The notes: a model not told the origin generated them from the letters alone. A stretch of DNA of 64,000 nucleotides from Stenotrophomonas sp. 169 (GCF_014621775.1 NZ_CP061204.1:2066501-2130500); one strand, 5' to 3'; positions 26,866-36,095 are shown, counted from the stretch's first letter. Numbers and translations are program-made.

Positions 26866-27957
26866 ATGCACGACTCTGCCGCCCGATTCGCCGCTGCCTC
26901 ACTGCTCCTGCTTGGCCTGCTGGCATCGCCCCTGCATGCCGATGAAGGGACGCGCAGGGTGCAATCCTTCGACCTGCCCGTGTCGCCGTATCTCAGCGAA
27001 CCCGCGCAAGCGGCCGTCCGCGGCTCGGTCACGCATCCGGACCCCACGGCGAAAATGGACAATGCGGCGGTCCTTGCCGGTCTGGCCAGCCTGCGCAAGG
27101 GCGCCGACGAGTGGGCGCGCGGTGAGATCATCGGCCTGCGCCAGCGCTATCCGGTGGATCTCTTCGAGGAGACCTGGAACGGCGTGCCGGTGGTGCGGGT
27201 ACAGCCGCGCAACGCGCCGAGGGATCCGGCACGGCAGCGTCTGCTGATCGAACTGCACGGCGGCGCCTTCGTGTTCGGCCGGGCGGACACCCTGGGGTTG
27301 CTGGAAACGATCCCGCTTGCGGCGATGACCGGGGCTACCGTCGTCGCCGTCGAGTACCGCAAAGGGCCGGAGCATCGCTTCCCCTCCGCCAGCGAAGATG
27401 TCGCCGCGGTCTACCGGGCCGCACTGGAACGTTATTCACCCGCGCACATCGGTGTGTTCGGCTGTTCGGCCGGCGGCGTGTTGACCGGCGAGTCGCTGGC
27501 CTGGTTCGCGAAGGAAGGCCTGCCGATGCCGGGCGCGGCGGGGCTGTTCTGTGCGGCCGGTGATGCGCGCTACGGCGGCGACTCCCGGTATGTCGCCGCC
27601 GCACTGAACGATGCGCTGTTACCCGACACCGACGGCCGCCTGCCGATCATGGAAGACCTCTACTACGGCGACGTCGATTTCCGTGATCCGCTGGTGTCAC
27701 CGGTCTTCTCCGATGCGGTGCTGGCGCAGTTTCCGCCGACCCTGTTCATCACCGCGACCCGCGCAGCCGAGCTGAGCGCGGCTTCCTATACCCACTCGCG
27801 CCTGATCGACCTGGGTCGCGAGTCGGACCTGCACGTGTGGGACGGACTGGGTCATGCCTTCCATCTGGATGCGCGCCTGCCGGAGAGCCAGCAGGCTTAC
27901 CGCGTGATGGCGCGATTTTTCGCCCGCCACCTGGACATGACCGCGCCAACGCCGTGA
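26866..27957 (+). CDS. Secreted alpha/beta-hydrolase, HSL-type esterase
   Basis: A 363-residue hydrolase with a signal peptide (hydrophobic residues about 8-24, cleavage after LHA). Catalytic features of the hormone-sensitive-lipase family are seen: oxyanion-hole HGGAFVFG, nucleophile GCSAGG (usually GDSAGG), and the acid/base region with WDGLGHAFHLD. The substrate is unknown; short-chain esters are likely. The ATG at 26866 follows GGAAAGGACACC. The frame is open upstream through the GTAG repeats, which is not coding. Confidence 0.87.
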   Translation: MHDSAARFAAASLLLLGLLASPLHADEGTRRVQSFDLPVSPYLSEPAQAAVRGSVTHPDPTAKMDNAAVLAGLASLRKGADEWARGEIIGLRQRYPVDLFEETWNGVPVVRVQPRNAPRDPARQRLLIELHGGAFVFGRADTLGLLETIPLAAMTGATVVAVEYRKGPEHRFPSASEDVAAVYRAALERYSPAHIGVFGCSAGGVLTGESLAWFAKEGLPMPGAAGLFCAAGDARYGGDSRYVAAALNDALLPDTDGRLPIMEDLYYGDVDFRDPLVSPVFSDAVLAQFPPTLFITATRAAELSAASYTHSRLIDLGRESDLHVWDGLGHAFHLDARLPESQQAYRVMARFFARHLDMTAPTP

Positions 27958-27981
27958 CCGTTCGCCAGGTGCGATGCGGCG

Positions 27982-28410
27982 CTACATCAGTCCCAGGGTC
28001 ACCAGCGCGAGCACCGTGTAGCGGCCGCCCTTGGCCAGGATCACCAGCGGCAGGAACACCCGCAGGGGCTCGCGCATCACCCCGGCCACCAGGGTGATGG
28101 GATCACCGATCACCGGCGCCCACGCGAGCAGCAGCGACCAGCGTCCGTAACGGCGATACCACGCCTGCGCACGTTCGCGCTTTGCCCCCGAAAGCGGGTA
28201 CCACCGACGGTTCTCCAGACGCTGTGCCTGCCGGCCAAGCCACCAGTTGACCAGCGCGCCCAGCACATTGCCGACGGTCGCCACGAGCACCAGCAGCAGC
28301 GCCGGGTGGCTGCGATCCAGCAGCAACGCCACCAGCACGGCTTCGGATTGGGCGGGGATCAGGGTGGCGGCGACCAGCGCCGCAAGGAACAGGCCAAGGA
28401 GAGCAAGCAT
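27982..28410 (-). CDS. YqaA-like inner-membrane protein (DedA/SNARE-associated fold)
   Basis: A 142-residue membrane protein with about four hydrophobic segments. ATLIPAQSEAVLVALL, ATVGNVLGALVNWWLGR and the re-entrant PVIGDPITLVAGVMR motif match the YqaA branch of the DedA/VTT superfamily. DedA-type proteins move or flip lipids; the role of YqaA is unknown. The ATG at 28410 is preferred to a GTG two codons upstream, but both are possible. Confidence 0.83.
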   Translation of the reverse strand: MLALLGLFLAALVAATLIPAQSEAVLVALLLDRSHPALLLVLVATVGNVLGALVNWWLGRQAQRLENRRWYPLSGAKRERAQAWYRRYGRWSLLLAWAPVIGDPITLVAGVMREPLRVFLPLVILAKGGRYTVLALVTLGLM

Positions 28411-28496
28411 CCGCACATTCTAAGCGCGTGGGTCATCGCGTGACCTTCAGGCGGAGTGGGTCAGGCTGCCATCGCCGCTTACCGCACAGGCCCGCC

Positions 28497-29300
28497 ATGC
28501 CACGCTCGCGCACACTCAGGATCGCCACCTTCAACGTCAACGGCATCACGACACGGCTGCCGCATCTGCTGGCATGGCTGGAGAAGGAACAGCCCGATAT
28601 CGTCGCGTTGCAGGAACTGAAGGCGACCGATGCCGCCTTTCCGCGCGCCGCCATCGAAAGCGTGGGATATGGGGCGATCTGGCAGGGCCAGGCCGCATGG
28701 AATGGCGTCGCCCTGCTGGGCCGCGACACGCAGCCCATCGAAAGCCGGCGCGGCCTGCCGGGAGATCCATCCGACACCCAGAGCCGCTACATCGAAGCGG
28801 CGATCCACGGGGTGATCGTCGCAGGAATCTATCTGCCGAACGGCAACCCACAGCCGGGCCCGAAGTTCGATTACAAGCTGGCATGGATGCAGCGGCTGGC
28901 CCGCCATGCCCGCACGCTGGTGGCGCTCGATCATCCGGTGGCCATCATCGGCGACTTCAACGTGATCCCCACGGACGACGATGTGTACGACGCAACGTCA
29001 TGGAAAAAAGATGCCCTGATCCAACCGGCCGTGCGCGATGCCTACGCGGATCTGCTGGCGCAGGGCTGGACCGATGCGCTGCGACAGATCGTCGGCGAGG
29101 AGCGGATCTACACGTTCTGGGATTATTTTCGCCAGCATGCCGAACGTGATCGCGGCCTGCGCATCGACCACCTGCTGCTCAACCCGGTGCTGGCCAGCCG
29201 ACTGAAAGCGGCCGGCGTGGACCGCTGGGTGCGGCTGCAGGAGAAAGCCAGCGACCACGCGCCTACGTGGATCACCGTCAAGGCGCCGGCGCGTCCTTGA
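28497..29300 (+). CDS. xthA: Exodeoxyribonuclease III
   Basis: A 267-residue AP endonuclease/3' exonuclease of the EEP fold, acting in base excision repair. Conserved elements: RIATFNVNGI (Asn), ALQELKA (metal-binding Glu), GIYLPNG, IIGDFNVIPTDDDVY (Asp/Asn pair), TFWDYFRQHAERDRGLRIDHLLLNP and the catalytic SDHAP near the C-terminus. The ATG at 28497 is chosen because the conserved fold starts right after it. Its last 23 bases overlap the convergent UdgX gene. Confidence 0.93.
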   Translation: MPRSRTLRIATFNVNGITTRLPHLLAWLEKEQPDIVALQELKATDAAFPRAAIESVGYGAIWQGQAAWNGVALLGRDTQPIESRRGLPGDPSDTQSRYIEAAIHGVIVAGIYLPNGNPQPGPKFDYKLAWMQRLARHARTLVALDHPVAIIGDFNVIPTDDDVYDATSWKKDALIQPAVRDAYADLLAQGWTDALRQIVGEERIYTFWDYFRQHAERDRGLRIDHLLLNPVLASRLKAAGVDRWVRLQEKASDHAPTWITVKAPARP

Positions 29301-30729
29301 CCTTGCGCAGATCCTCCAGCAGCACCTGATAGGCGGCCTCACGCGCCGGCCCGTCACCCTGGCGCAGTATCCAGGAGGGATGCACCGTCACCAGCGCCCG
29401 TGTGCCATCGTGCAGGGCATGCCACTGCCCGCGCCCCTGGCTGAAGCGGAAGGCCGAGCCCAGCAGCGCCGATGCCGCCGTCGCACCCAGGCAGACGATG
29501 ACATCCGGACGCACGTGTTCGATCTCGGCGGCTACCCATGAACGGCACGCTTGGACGTGCTCGCGGTCCGGCCGCTGGTGCACGCGCACCTTGCCACGCC
29601 GCTGGAAACGGAAATGCTTTACCGCATTGGTCAGGTACAGCGCCGAGCGCTCAATGCCGGCCTCGGCCAGCAGCTGGTCCAGCAATTGTCCGGCCGGTCC
29701 GACGAAAGGGCGGCCGCTCAGGTCCTCGCGGTCGCCGGGCTGTTCACCGACGAGCATGATCCGCGCACCGGCAGGACCCTCGCCGAATACCGTCTGCGTG
29801 GCCGGCTCCCACAGCGGGCACTGGCGGCAGGCCGCGGCGCGTGCGCGCAGCGTCTCCAGCGACCCGGCTTCGGCAGGCGTTGGCGGCAGGGGAACCGGTG
29901 CCTGGGGGATCCGCCGCTGCGGTTCCTGCGCCTGGCGCGCATGCATCTCTTCCACACGCGTGCTGGCGTCGCGCACCAACGTGGGCAGCAGCGAGACCTC
30001 CGGCAGGTGCTTCCAGTACTTGACCGGCATTTCCTGCCGCATCATTCGTTCGTTCAAGCGCGCGGGGTTGAAGATGCTGGCGTAATACGTCCGCCAGAGG
30101 TCTTCCCGCGAGTCATCCGCCGGTGCGTCGCTGCGCTTCGCGCCGCCACCGAAGTGCAGGGCGGTGCCGTCCCAGTGCACGCTGCGCGACGGGGTCAGGA
30201 TCGCCCAGCGCATGCCGGCAAAGCGCCGCGCGAAGAACGGAGCGACCCGATCCACGATGTGGTGATCGGGCTCGAACCAGGCGATGAAGGCATCGTCCTC
30301 GCCCGGGACCTCGCGGAAACGCACGAAGGCTTTCATCTTGTGCGAGTCGCGGCGCACGGCCTGGGTCAGGGCGTTGGCCCGCAGCACGTCGGCGTCGGTC
30401 GGATTGGACAGCACATCGCGCTGGCCGCGGCCGATGCGCCACAGGATGCGGTACAGCAGAGGCTGCCGTTGCGCATCCCGGTGACACAGCACCGTGGCGG
30501 CGAGCTCCAGAAACGCTTTCGAGACGCGCAGCACCGGGGCGGCGGCCGGGTCATGCGACGGCAGCGCCCCGGCAAGATCAGGGGCATCCAGCAACGAGGC
30601 ATCGCGGCCTTCCAGCCAGTCGATCTGCTCCGGTGCCACCCCCGCCGCCAGCCCGATGCGGGCCGCCGCACGCCATGCATCCAGCGACCACGGCGGATCG
30701 ATGCGCGCGGTCCAGCGTTGCACGTTCAA
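29278..30729 (-). CDS. UdgX-type uracil-DNA glycosylase fused to DUF4130
   Basis: A 483-residue two-part protein. The N-terminal part (to about 250) is DUF4130 (SHKMKAFVRFREV, MRWAILTPSRSVHWDG, WRTYYASIFNPARLNERMM). The C-terminal part (about 290-480) is a family 4-like uracil-DNA glycosylase with an Fe-S cluster (CRQCPLWE) and GEQPGDREDLSGRPFVGPAG. The UdgX-specific loop RGKVRVHQRP keeps the histidine that links covalently to the abasic site in studied UdgX; the usual KRRIH is KVRVH here. It follows the radical SAM gene with a 4-base overlap and converges with xthA, forming a repair neighbourhood. Confidence 0.92.
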   Translation of the reverse strand: MNVQRWTARIDPPWSLDAWRAAARIGLAAGVAPEQIDWLEGRDASLLDAPDLAGALPSHDPAAAPVLRVSKAFLELAATVLCHRDAQRQPLLYRILWRIGRGQRDVLSNPTDADVLRANALTQAVRRDSHKMKAFVRFREVPGEDDAFIAWFEPDHHIVDRVAPFFARRFAGMRWAILTPSRSVHWDGTALHFGGGAKRSDAPADDSREDLWRTYYASIFNPARLNERMMRQEMPVKYWKHLPEVSLLPTLVRDASTRVEEMHARQAQEPQRRIPQAPVPLPPTPAEAGSLETLRARAAACRQCPLWEPATQTVFGEGPAGARIMLVGEQPGDREDLSGRPFVGPAGQLLDQLLAEAGIERSALYLTNAVKHFRFQRRGKVRVHQRPDREHVQACRSWVAAEIEHVRPDVIVCLGATAASALLGSAFRFSQGRGQWHALHDGTRALVTVHPSWILRQGDGPAREAAYQVLLEDLRKVKDAPAP

Positions 30730-32003
30730 CTGGCCGGATGCTCGCCGAACAGCGAACCCTGCCGAGGCGGCGGTGCCAGGCTTGCGCGCAGGCTGGCCGG
30801 ATCGTCCAGCCGCCGGTGCGGGTGGTGGTCCAGCAGCTGCACGAACGGCAGCAGCTTGCGCATCGGTGCGCGCAGCCGGGCCACGTCGGCCACGCGGAGG
30901 CGGCCATGGCGGCGGGCCATCAGCACCCGCTTCACATTGCGCACGCCCAGGCCGGGCACGCGCAGCAGCAGTTCTTTCGGGGCGATGTTCAGATCCACTG
31001 GAAACCGATCCGGATGCCGCAGCGCCCAGGCCATCTTCGGGTCGATGTCCAGGTCGAGCATCCCGTCCTGCGTGGTATCGGTGATCTCTTCGATCCCATA
31101 CCCGTAGAACCGCAGCAGCCAGTCGGCCTGGTACAGCCGGTGCTCGCGCTGCATCGGCGGCGGCTGCAGCGGCAGCGCCTTGCTGGCATCGGGGATGGGG
31201 CTGAAGGCGGAGTAGTAGACCCGGCGCATACGGTAGTTGCCGTACAGCTGGTCGGACGTGGTCAGGATGTCGCGATCACTGGCACCATCCGCGCCGACGA
31301 TCATCTGCGTGCTTTGCCCGGCCGGCGCAAACCGCGGCGCGCTCTTCTGCACGCTGCGCGTTGCCGCCGCAAGGGCAGGGCGGGCGCGCTCTTCCTTGGA
31401 TTCCTCGATCCGCCAGCGCAGTTCGCCCATCGCACCGCGGATGGACGGCATGGTTTTCTCCGGCGCGAAAGCGGCCAGCCCGGTTTCGGTGGGCAATTCG
31501 ATGTTGATCGACAGGCGGTCGGCATATTTCCCTGCTGCCGCCAGCAGCTCCGGTGATGCTTCGGGAATGGTCTTCAGGTGGATATAGCCGGCGAAACGGT
31601 GCTCTTCGCGCAGCTGCCGCGCCACCTCCACCATATGTTCCATCGTGTAGTCCGCGCTGCGGATGATGCCGCTGGAAAGGAACAGCCCCTCGATGTAATT
31701 GCGTTTGTAGAAATCCAGGGTCAGCGCCACCACTTCGGTCACCCGGAAACGCGCACGCGGCACGTTGCTGGACACGCGGTTGACGCAGTACGCGCAGTCG
31801 TAGATGCAGAAGTTGGTCAGCAGGATCTTCAGCAGCGACACACAGCGGCCATCAGGGGTATAGCTGTGGCAGATACCGGACCCTTCCGTGCTGCCGATGC
31901 CGCCGGACTTGCGCGAATCCCGCTTGCCCGCGCCACTGGAGGCGCAGGACGCATCGTATTTCGCGGCGTCGGCGAGAATCTCGAGTTTGCGGAGGGTTTC
32001 CAT
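30726..32003 (-). CDS. Putative DNA modification/repair radical SAM protein
   Basis: A 425-residue radical SAM enzyme of the family usually paired with the DUF4130-UdgX protein. The cluster motif is CIYDCAYCVNR (C-x3-C-x2-C), after a conserved GICHSYTPDGRCVSLLKILLTN. A C-terminal helix-hairpin-helix (LLLRVPGLGVRNVKRVLMARR) suggests DNA binding. The reaction is unknown; repair of a DNA lesion or base modification is inferred from the constant partnership. The start codon has an ordinary ATG and the promoter region is shared with the divergent cho gene and its LexA box. Confidence 0.9.
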   Translation of the reverse strand: METLRKLEILADAAKYDASCASSGAGKRDSRKSGGIGSTEGSGICHSYTPDGRCVSLLKILLTNFCIYDCAYCVNRVSSNVPRARFRVTEVVALTLDFYKRNYIEGLFLSSGIIRSADYTMEHMVEVARQLREEHRFAGYIHLKTIPEASPELLAAAGKYADRLSINIELPTETGLAAFAPEKTMPSIRGAMGELRWRIEESKEERARPALAAATRSVQKSAPRFAPAGQSTQMIVGADGASDRDILTTSDQLYGNYRMRRVYYSAFSPIPDASKALPLQPPPMQREHRLYQADWLLRFYGYGIEEITDTTQDGMLDLDIDPKMAWALRHPDRFPVDLNIAPKELLLRVPGLGVRNVKRVLMARRHGRLRVADVARLRAPMRKLLPFVQLLDHHPHRRLDDPASLRASLAPPPRQGSLFGEHPAS

Positions 32004-32131
32004 GACACCACGCTAGTAATGGCCGGTCTCATCAGATGAGACGGATGAACCAATGAATCTGAATATTTCAGCTGACCAGCCGCCATGCCGGCGTCACGCG
32101 TTTTGATCGGAACACGAATACCCGGCAGGTG

Positions 32132-32147
32132 TTAGTATTCCTACTAA
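32132..32147. promoter_or_regulatory. LexA (SOS) box
   Basis: TTAGTATTCCTACTAA is a perfect palindrome with six-base arms and fits the TTAG-N6-TACTA operator described for Xylella/Xanthomonas LexA. It lies 17 bases before the cho start and within the shared intergenic region of the divergent radical SAM/udgX operon, so it may control both sides. Confidence 0.85.
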
Positions 32148-32163
32148 ATCACCGCAATACAAT

Positions 32164-32859
32164 ATGCCGACCTCCGCTTCCACCGCTCGCCGCGCCTCCC
32201 GCGCCGCCACCTATCTCTACCCCGAGCACCTGCGCGACGTCGTGCAGCAGCTGCCGCGGACGCCGGGGGTATACGTTTTCCACGGACAGGACGGCGGCCT
32301 GCCGCTGTACATCGGCAAGAGCATCAATATCCGTGGGCGGGTGATGGACCATCTGCGCACGACCGAAGAGGCCGATCTGCTGCGGCAGACCCGGCACGTC
32401 ACCGCGCTCCCCACGGCCGGCGACTTCGGCGCGCGGTTGCTGGAGGCCCATCTGATCAAGCGCGACCTTCCGCTGTACAACCGGCTGCTGCGTCGGCTGC
32501 GTCGGCAGTTCAGCCTGCGCTTGTACCGCGGAACGGTGAGCGTGGTGCACTCCGGTGATCACGATCTGGCCACGGCACCGATGCTGCATGGCCTGTATTC
32601 CAGCGAACGGGCCGCCAAGGAATCCCTGCGCCGGCTCGCCGACGATCACCGGCTCTGCTATGCGCTGCTGGGCCTGGAACGGTTGCCGGCCGGCCGCGCC
32701 TGTTTCCGGTCAATGCTGGGGCAGTGCCTGGGCGCGTGCAGTGGACGCGAGCCGCTGGACGCGCACGAACAGCGGCTGCGGGGCGCACTGGAGCGTCTGG
32801 AGGTATCGGCGTGGCCGTATGGCGGGAAGGTGGCCATGGAAGAAAGGGGGAGACCATGA
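32164..32859 (+). CDS. cho: Excinuclease Cho (UvrC-homologue)
   Basis: A 231-residue GIY-YIG endonuclease resembling the N-terminal half of UvrC. It has LPRTPGVYVFHGQDGGLPLYIGKSINIRGR with the GVY/YIG pair and arginine, LLEAHLIKRDLPLYNRLLRR with the catalytic Glu, and a Cys-containing C-terminal stretch CFRSMLGQCLGAC. Cho makes the 3' incision at lesions bound by UvrAB and is SOS-induced in E. coli, which agrees with the LexA box just upstream. A 55-residue gene overlaps its end. Confidence 0.92.
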   Translation: MPTSASTARRASRAATYLYPEHLRDVVQQLPRTPGVYVFHGQDGGLPLYIGKSINIRGRVMDHLRTTEEADLLRQTRHVTALPTAGDFGARLLEAHLIKRDLPLYNRLLRRLRRQFSLRLYRGTVSVVHSGDHDLATAPMLHGLYSSERAAKESLRRLADDHRLCYALLGLERLPAGRACFRSMLGQCLGACSGREPLDAHEQRLRGALERLEVSAWPYGGKVAMEERGRP

Positions 32860-33023
32860 CCCAGTTCCACGTCGTCGAGGGGTGGCGCTACCACGGCAGT
32901 GCACCCAGCCTGGCCAAGGCCAAGCGACTTCGCGCGGAGCCCGGCGAGTTCGACCGGGACACCTACCGCATCATCAAGCAGGGGTTGGAAGGTGCCACGA
33001 TGGCGGTCCATCCGCTGGCGTGA
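32856..33023 (+). CDS. Small protein translationally coupled to cho
   Basis: A 55-residue basic protein starting MTQFHVVEGWRYHGS. The ATG overlaps the cho stop (ATGA) and has AAAGGGGGAG just upstream. No family is recognised and no cysteines or membrane segment are seen. The coupling suggests it is an SOS-controlled product that works with Cho, but this is inference. Confidence 0.65.
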   Translation: MTQFHVVEGWRYHGSAPSLAKAKRLRAEPGEFDRDTYRIIKQGLEGATMAVHPLA

Positions 33024-33083
33024 CACCGGATGCCGCACGCTGCGCCCGCTGGACAAGCAGGCGCTCGCACGGATCCGCGGTGC

Positions 33084-33494
33084 TCAGGGCACCATCGCAG
33101 CGGAATTGACCAGCCCCACCGCGATGGCAACACCAGCGGAGAACCAGCCGGCACTCTCGTTGCCGGCATCGATCTGATCCGGGCCACGGCGGGTGATGAT
33201 CGCGCGGGAGATGCCGAAGGCCAACATCTGCATCACGACGGCGATCGCACACCAGATGGCGGCATCCACCAACGACACCGAATTGCTGATCACCGAGTTG
33301 ATCGGCAGCGCCAGCCCGATCAGCGCGCCGGCCAGGCCGATGCCTGCCGCCTTGTTGCCTTGGCGGATCAAGGTGATTTCCTTGTGCGGGGTGATCAGCG
33401 CAACCAGCGCGATGGCCAGCAGCAGGATCAACAGCCCCATGCCCATGAAGGCGGCGAACGCGAGGAAAGACTGGCCGGTGATGACGTAGGGCAT
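33084..33494 (-). CDS. DUF350 membrane protein
   Basis: A 136-residue inner-membrane protein with four hydrophobic segments. The pattern FLAFAAFMGMGLLILLLAIALVALITPHKEITLIRQGNKAAGIGLAGALIGLALPINSVI is a DUF350 repeat, and VVMQMLAFGISRAIITRR, GNESAGWFSAGVAIAVGLVNSAAM is the second half. DUF350 proteins have no assigned biochemical function and often lie near polyamine-like or envelope stress genes; nothing here says which. Confidence 0.88.
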   Translation of the reverse strand: MPYVITGQSFLAFAAFMGMGLLILLLAIALVALITPHKEITLIRQGNKAAGIGLAGALIGLALPINSVISNSVSLVDAAIWCAIAVVMQMLAFGISRAIITRRGPDQIDAGNESAGWFSAGVAIAVGLVNSAAMVP

Positions 33495-33656
33495 GGATAT
33501 CCTTGGGAGGTGATGAAAAGGCAGGCAACCAACCTACCGTATTTCAACGCAGCACGTGATCGGCGCGCCATCGACCGATGACGCAGCCTGCACGCGCGAC
33601 AGCAGAATCTTGCGCCTCCCAGGCCGCACTTCCGCCGCCTGCCCAGCGAGCAGCCC

Positions 33657-35786
33657 ATGCGCGATACCGTCCACGCCCGTTACGCCACCCCATCACGTGT
33701 CCGTGAGGGCCGGCCCTTTCCACAGGGCGCCACCTTCGATGGCAAGGGCACCAATTTCGCGCTGTTCAGTGCCCATGCAACCCGTGTCGAGCTCTGCCTG
33801 TTCGATGAATCCGGCAACGAAGAACGCATCGAGCTTCCCGAGTTCACCAACGAAACCTGGCACGGCTACCTGCCCGACGTGAAGCCGGGGCAGCGCTACG
33901 GCTACCGTGTGCACGGACCCTATGCGCCTGCCGAAGGACATCGTTTCAACCACCACAAGCTGTTGTTGGATCCGTACGCACGCGAGATCGACGGCGACCT
34001 GACGTGGGCCGATGAACTGTACGGTTACACCATTGGACACCCCGACAAGGACCTGAGCTTCGACGAGCGTGACAGCGCGCCGTTCATGCCCAAGGCGGTC
34101 GTGGTGCACGACGACTACGACTGGGAAGACGACCAGCGGCTGCTGACGGCGTGGAACCGGACGCTGGTGTACGAGACCCACGTGCGCGGTTTCACCAAAC
34201 GCCATCCCGCCGTGTCTGCCGAGCTGCAGGGCACCTGCGCCGGGCTCGCATCGGAGGCGGTGCTCGATTACATCAAGGGCCTGGGCGTCACCGCGGTGGA
34301 GCTGCTGCCGGTGCAGGCTTACCTCGATGACCAGCATCTGCTGGACAAAGGGCTGCGCAATTACTGGGGCTACAACACACTGGCATTCTTCGCCCTGAAG
34401 AGCCGCTACCTCGCCAGCGGTCATCGCGATGAGTTCCGTGACATGGTCAAGGCGATGCACCGGAAGGGCCTGGAAGTGGTGCTGGACGTGGTCTACAACC
34501 ACACCGCAGAAGGCAACGAACTGGGCCCCACGCTGTCGTTCAAGGGCATCGACAACGCAACGTACTACCGCCTTGCCGATGACAAGCGTTTCTACATCAA
34601 CGACACCGGCACCGGCAACACGTTCAACCTGAGCAACATGCAGGCCATGCGCTTCGTCAACGACTCGCTGCGGTACTGGGCAGAAGACATGCACGTGGAC
34701 GGCTTCCGTTTCGACCTCGCCACCATCCTGGGGCGGGAACCCAGTGGATTCGACCAGCGCGGCGGCTTCCTCGATGCCTGCGGTCAGGATCCGGTGCTGT
34801 CGCAGGTCAAGCTGATCGCCGAGCCGTGGGATTGCGGGCCGGGCGGTTACCAGGTTGGCCGCTTCCCACCGGGCTGGGCGGAGTGGAACGACATGTTCCG
34901 CGACAATGCACGTAGCTTCTGGAAGGGCGACGAGGGCATGCTGGCGGAGTTCGCCACGCGCTTCACCGGCTCGGCGGATCTGTTCGACCGACGCGGCCGC
35001 CGACCGTGGTCCTCGGTCAACTTCATCACCGCCCACGATGGCTTCACCCTGCGCGACCTGGTCAGTTACAACGAAAAACACAACGTCGCCAACGGCGAAG
35101 ACAACAACGATGGCTCGAATAACGATGCGTCCTGCAACTACGGCGCGGAAGGCGAGACCGACGATGCGGGCATCAATGCGGTGCGCGAGCGGCAGATGAA
35201 GAATCTGCTCGCCACCCTGCTGCTGGCGCAGGGCACGCCGATGCTGCTCGCCGGCGACGAGCGCGCGCAGACGCAGGGCGGCAACAACAACACGTACTGC
35301 CAGGATAACGAGACGGCGTGGATCGACTGGGAGCGGGACGCGAGCGACGGACGCCTGGCTGACTTCGTACGCGAAATGACCGCTCTGCGCAGGCGGTACC
35401 CGATTCTGACCCGTGGTCGATTCCTCAACGGTCAGTACAGCGAGCAGGCAGGGGTCAAGGACCTGACGTGGCTCAATCCGAGCGGCGAAGAAATGCAGCC
35501 GGGCAACTGGGAAGACGCGGGTGCGCGTTCGGTCGGGCTTGTTCTCGAAGGCAAGGCGCAGCATTCCGGCGTACGGGAGCATGCCCACGATGCCACTCTG
35601 CTGATCCTGATCAACGCCTGGCACGAAGGGGTCACCTTCAAGCTGCCGGACGACGAAGCCACGCCACTGCATTGGAAACTCGAGCTGTCCACCGACGATG
35701 CGCTGGACCGGTCATCAGTGCCGAAGGGTTCGACCGAATTCCTCGCCCCGCCGCGCAGCGTCACCGTGTTCGAGTGCCGCAGCTGA
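33657..35786 (+). CDS. glgX: Glycogen debranching enzyme GlgX (copy 2)
   Basis: A 709-residue GH13 paralogue of the gene at 1079, with the same blocks: GTNFALFSAHATRVELCLFDE (CBM48), DVVYNHTAEG, GFRFDLATILGRE, KLIAEPWDCGPGGYQVG and FITAHDGFTLRDLVSYNEKHN. The catalytic Asp, Glu and His-Asp set is complete. Unlike copy 1 it stands alone rather than behind treY. The two may serve glycogen versus maltodextrin turnover, but that is inference. The start is ATG at 33657; no strong ribosome binding site is visible. Confidence 0.95.
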   Translation: MRDTVHARYATPSRVREGRPFPQGATFDGKGTNFALFSAHATRVELCLFDESGNEERIELPEFTNETWHGYLPDVKPGQRYGYRVHGPYAPAEGHRFNHHKLLLDPYAREIDGDLTWADELYGYTIGHPDKDLSFDERDSAPFMPKAVVVHDDYDWEDDQRLLTAWNRTLVYETHVRGFTKRHPAVSAELQGTCAGLASEAVLDYIKGLGVTAVELLPVQAYLDDQHLLDKGLRNYWGYNTLAFFALKSRYLASGHRDEFRDMVKAMHRKGLEVVLDVVYNHTAEGNELGPTLSFKGIDNATYYRLADDKRFYINDTGTGNTFNLSNMQAMRFVNDSLRYWAEDMHVDGFRFDLATILGREPSGFDQRGGFLDACGQDPVLSQVKLIAEPWDCGPGGYQVGRFPPGWAEWNDMFRDNARSFWKGDEGMLAEFATRFTGSADLFDRRGRRPWSSVNFITAHDGFTLRDLVSYNEKHNVANGEDNNDGSNNDASCNYGAEGETDDAGINAVRERQMKNLLATLLLAQGTPMLLAGDERAQTQGGNNNTYCQDNETAWIDWERDASDGRLADFVREMTALRRRYPILTRGRFLNGQYSEQAGVKDLTWLNPSGEEMQPGNWEDAGARSVGLVLEGKAQHSGVREHAHDATLLILINAWHEGVTFKLPDDEATPLHWKLELSTDDALDRSSVPKGSTEFLAPPRSVTVFECRS

Positions 35787-35806
35787 AAAAACCATCGCGG
35801 AACCCG

Positions 35807-35880
35807 GTAGCGCCGAGCCACGCTCGGCGAGCGCAGCGGAACCGGCAACCCCATCACCGCCGAGCCCACGCTCGGCGGAT
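35807..35880 (+). repeat. GTAG palindrome with a degenerate second copy
   Basis: GTAGCGCCGAGCCACGCTCGGCG at 35807-35829, then a copy without the GTAG head (CGCCGAGCCCACGCTCGGCG) near 35858-35879. They lie between glgX and the convergent DUF378 gene and may act as a transcript-end hairpin. Confidence 0.85.
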
Positions 35881-35885
35881 CTGTC

Positions 35886-36095
35886 TCAGACCAGCTGCGC
35901 CTTCGGTTTGTGCGTGGCCAGCCACACCGTCTGCCACAGCCCGGACAGGCCGATCAGCGCATACACCGCGCGCGGCCAGGCACTTTCCGCACCGCACACC
36001 ATCCCGACCAGATCCACCTGGAACTGGCCCTGCAGGCCGAGGCAGATGGCGCCGAACAGCACCATGATCAAGGTCGCGATGTTGAACGCTCGCAC
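35886..36095 (-). CDS. DUF378-family small membrane protein
   Basis: A 69-residue protein with two hydrophobic segments. MRAFNIATLIMVLFGAICLGLQG, FQVDLVG and RAVYALIGLSGLWQ match the DUF378 pattern (small two-helix membrane proteins, YuzA-like). Function unknown. Confidence 0.8.
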   Translation of the reverse strand: MRAFNIATLIMVLFGAICLGLQGQFQVDLVGMVCGAESAWPRAVYALIGLSGLWQTVWLATHKPKAQLV

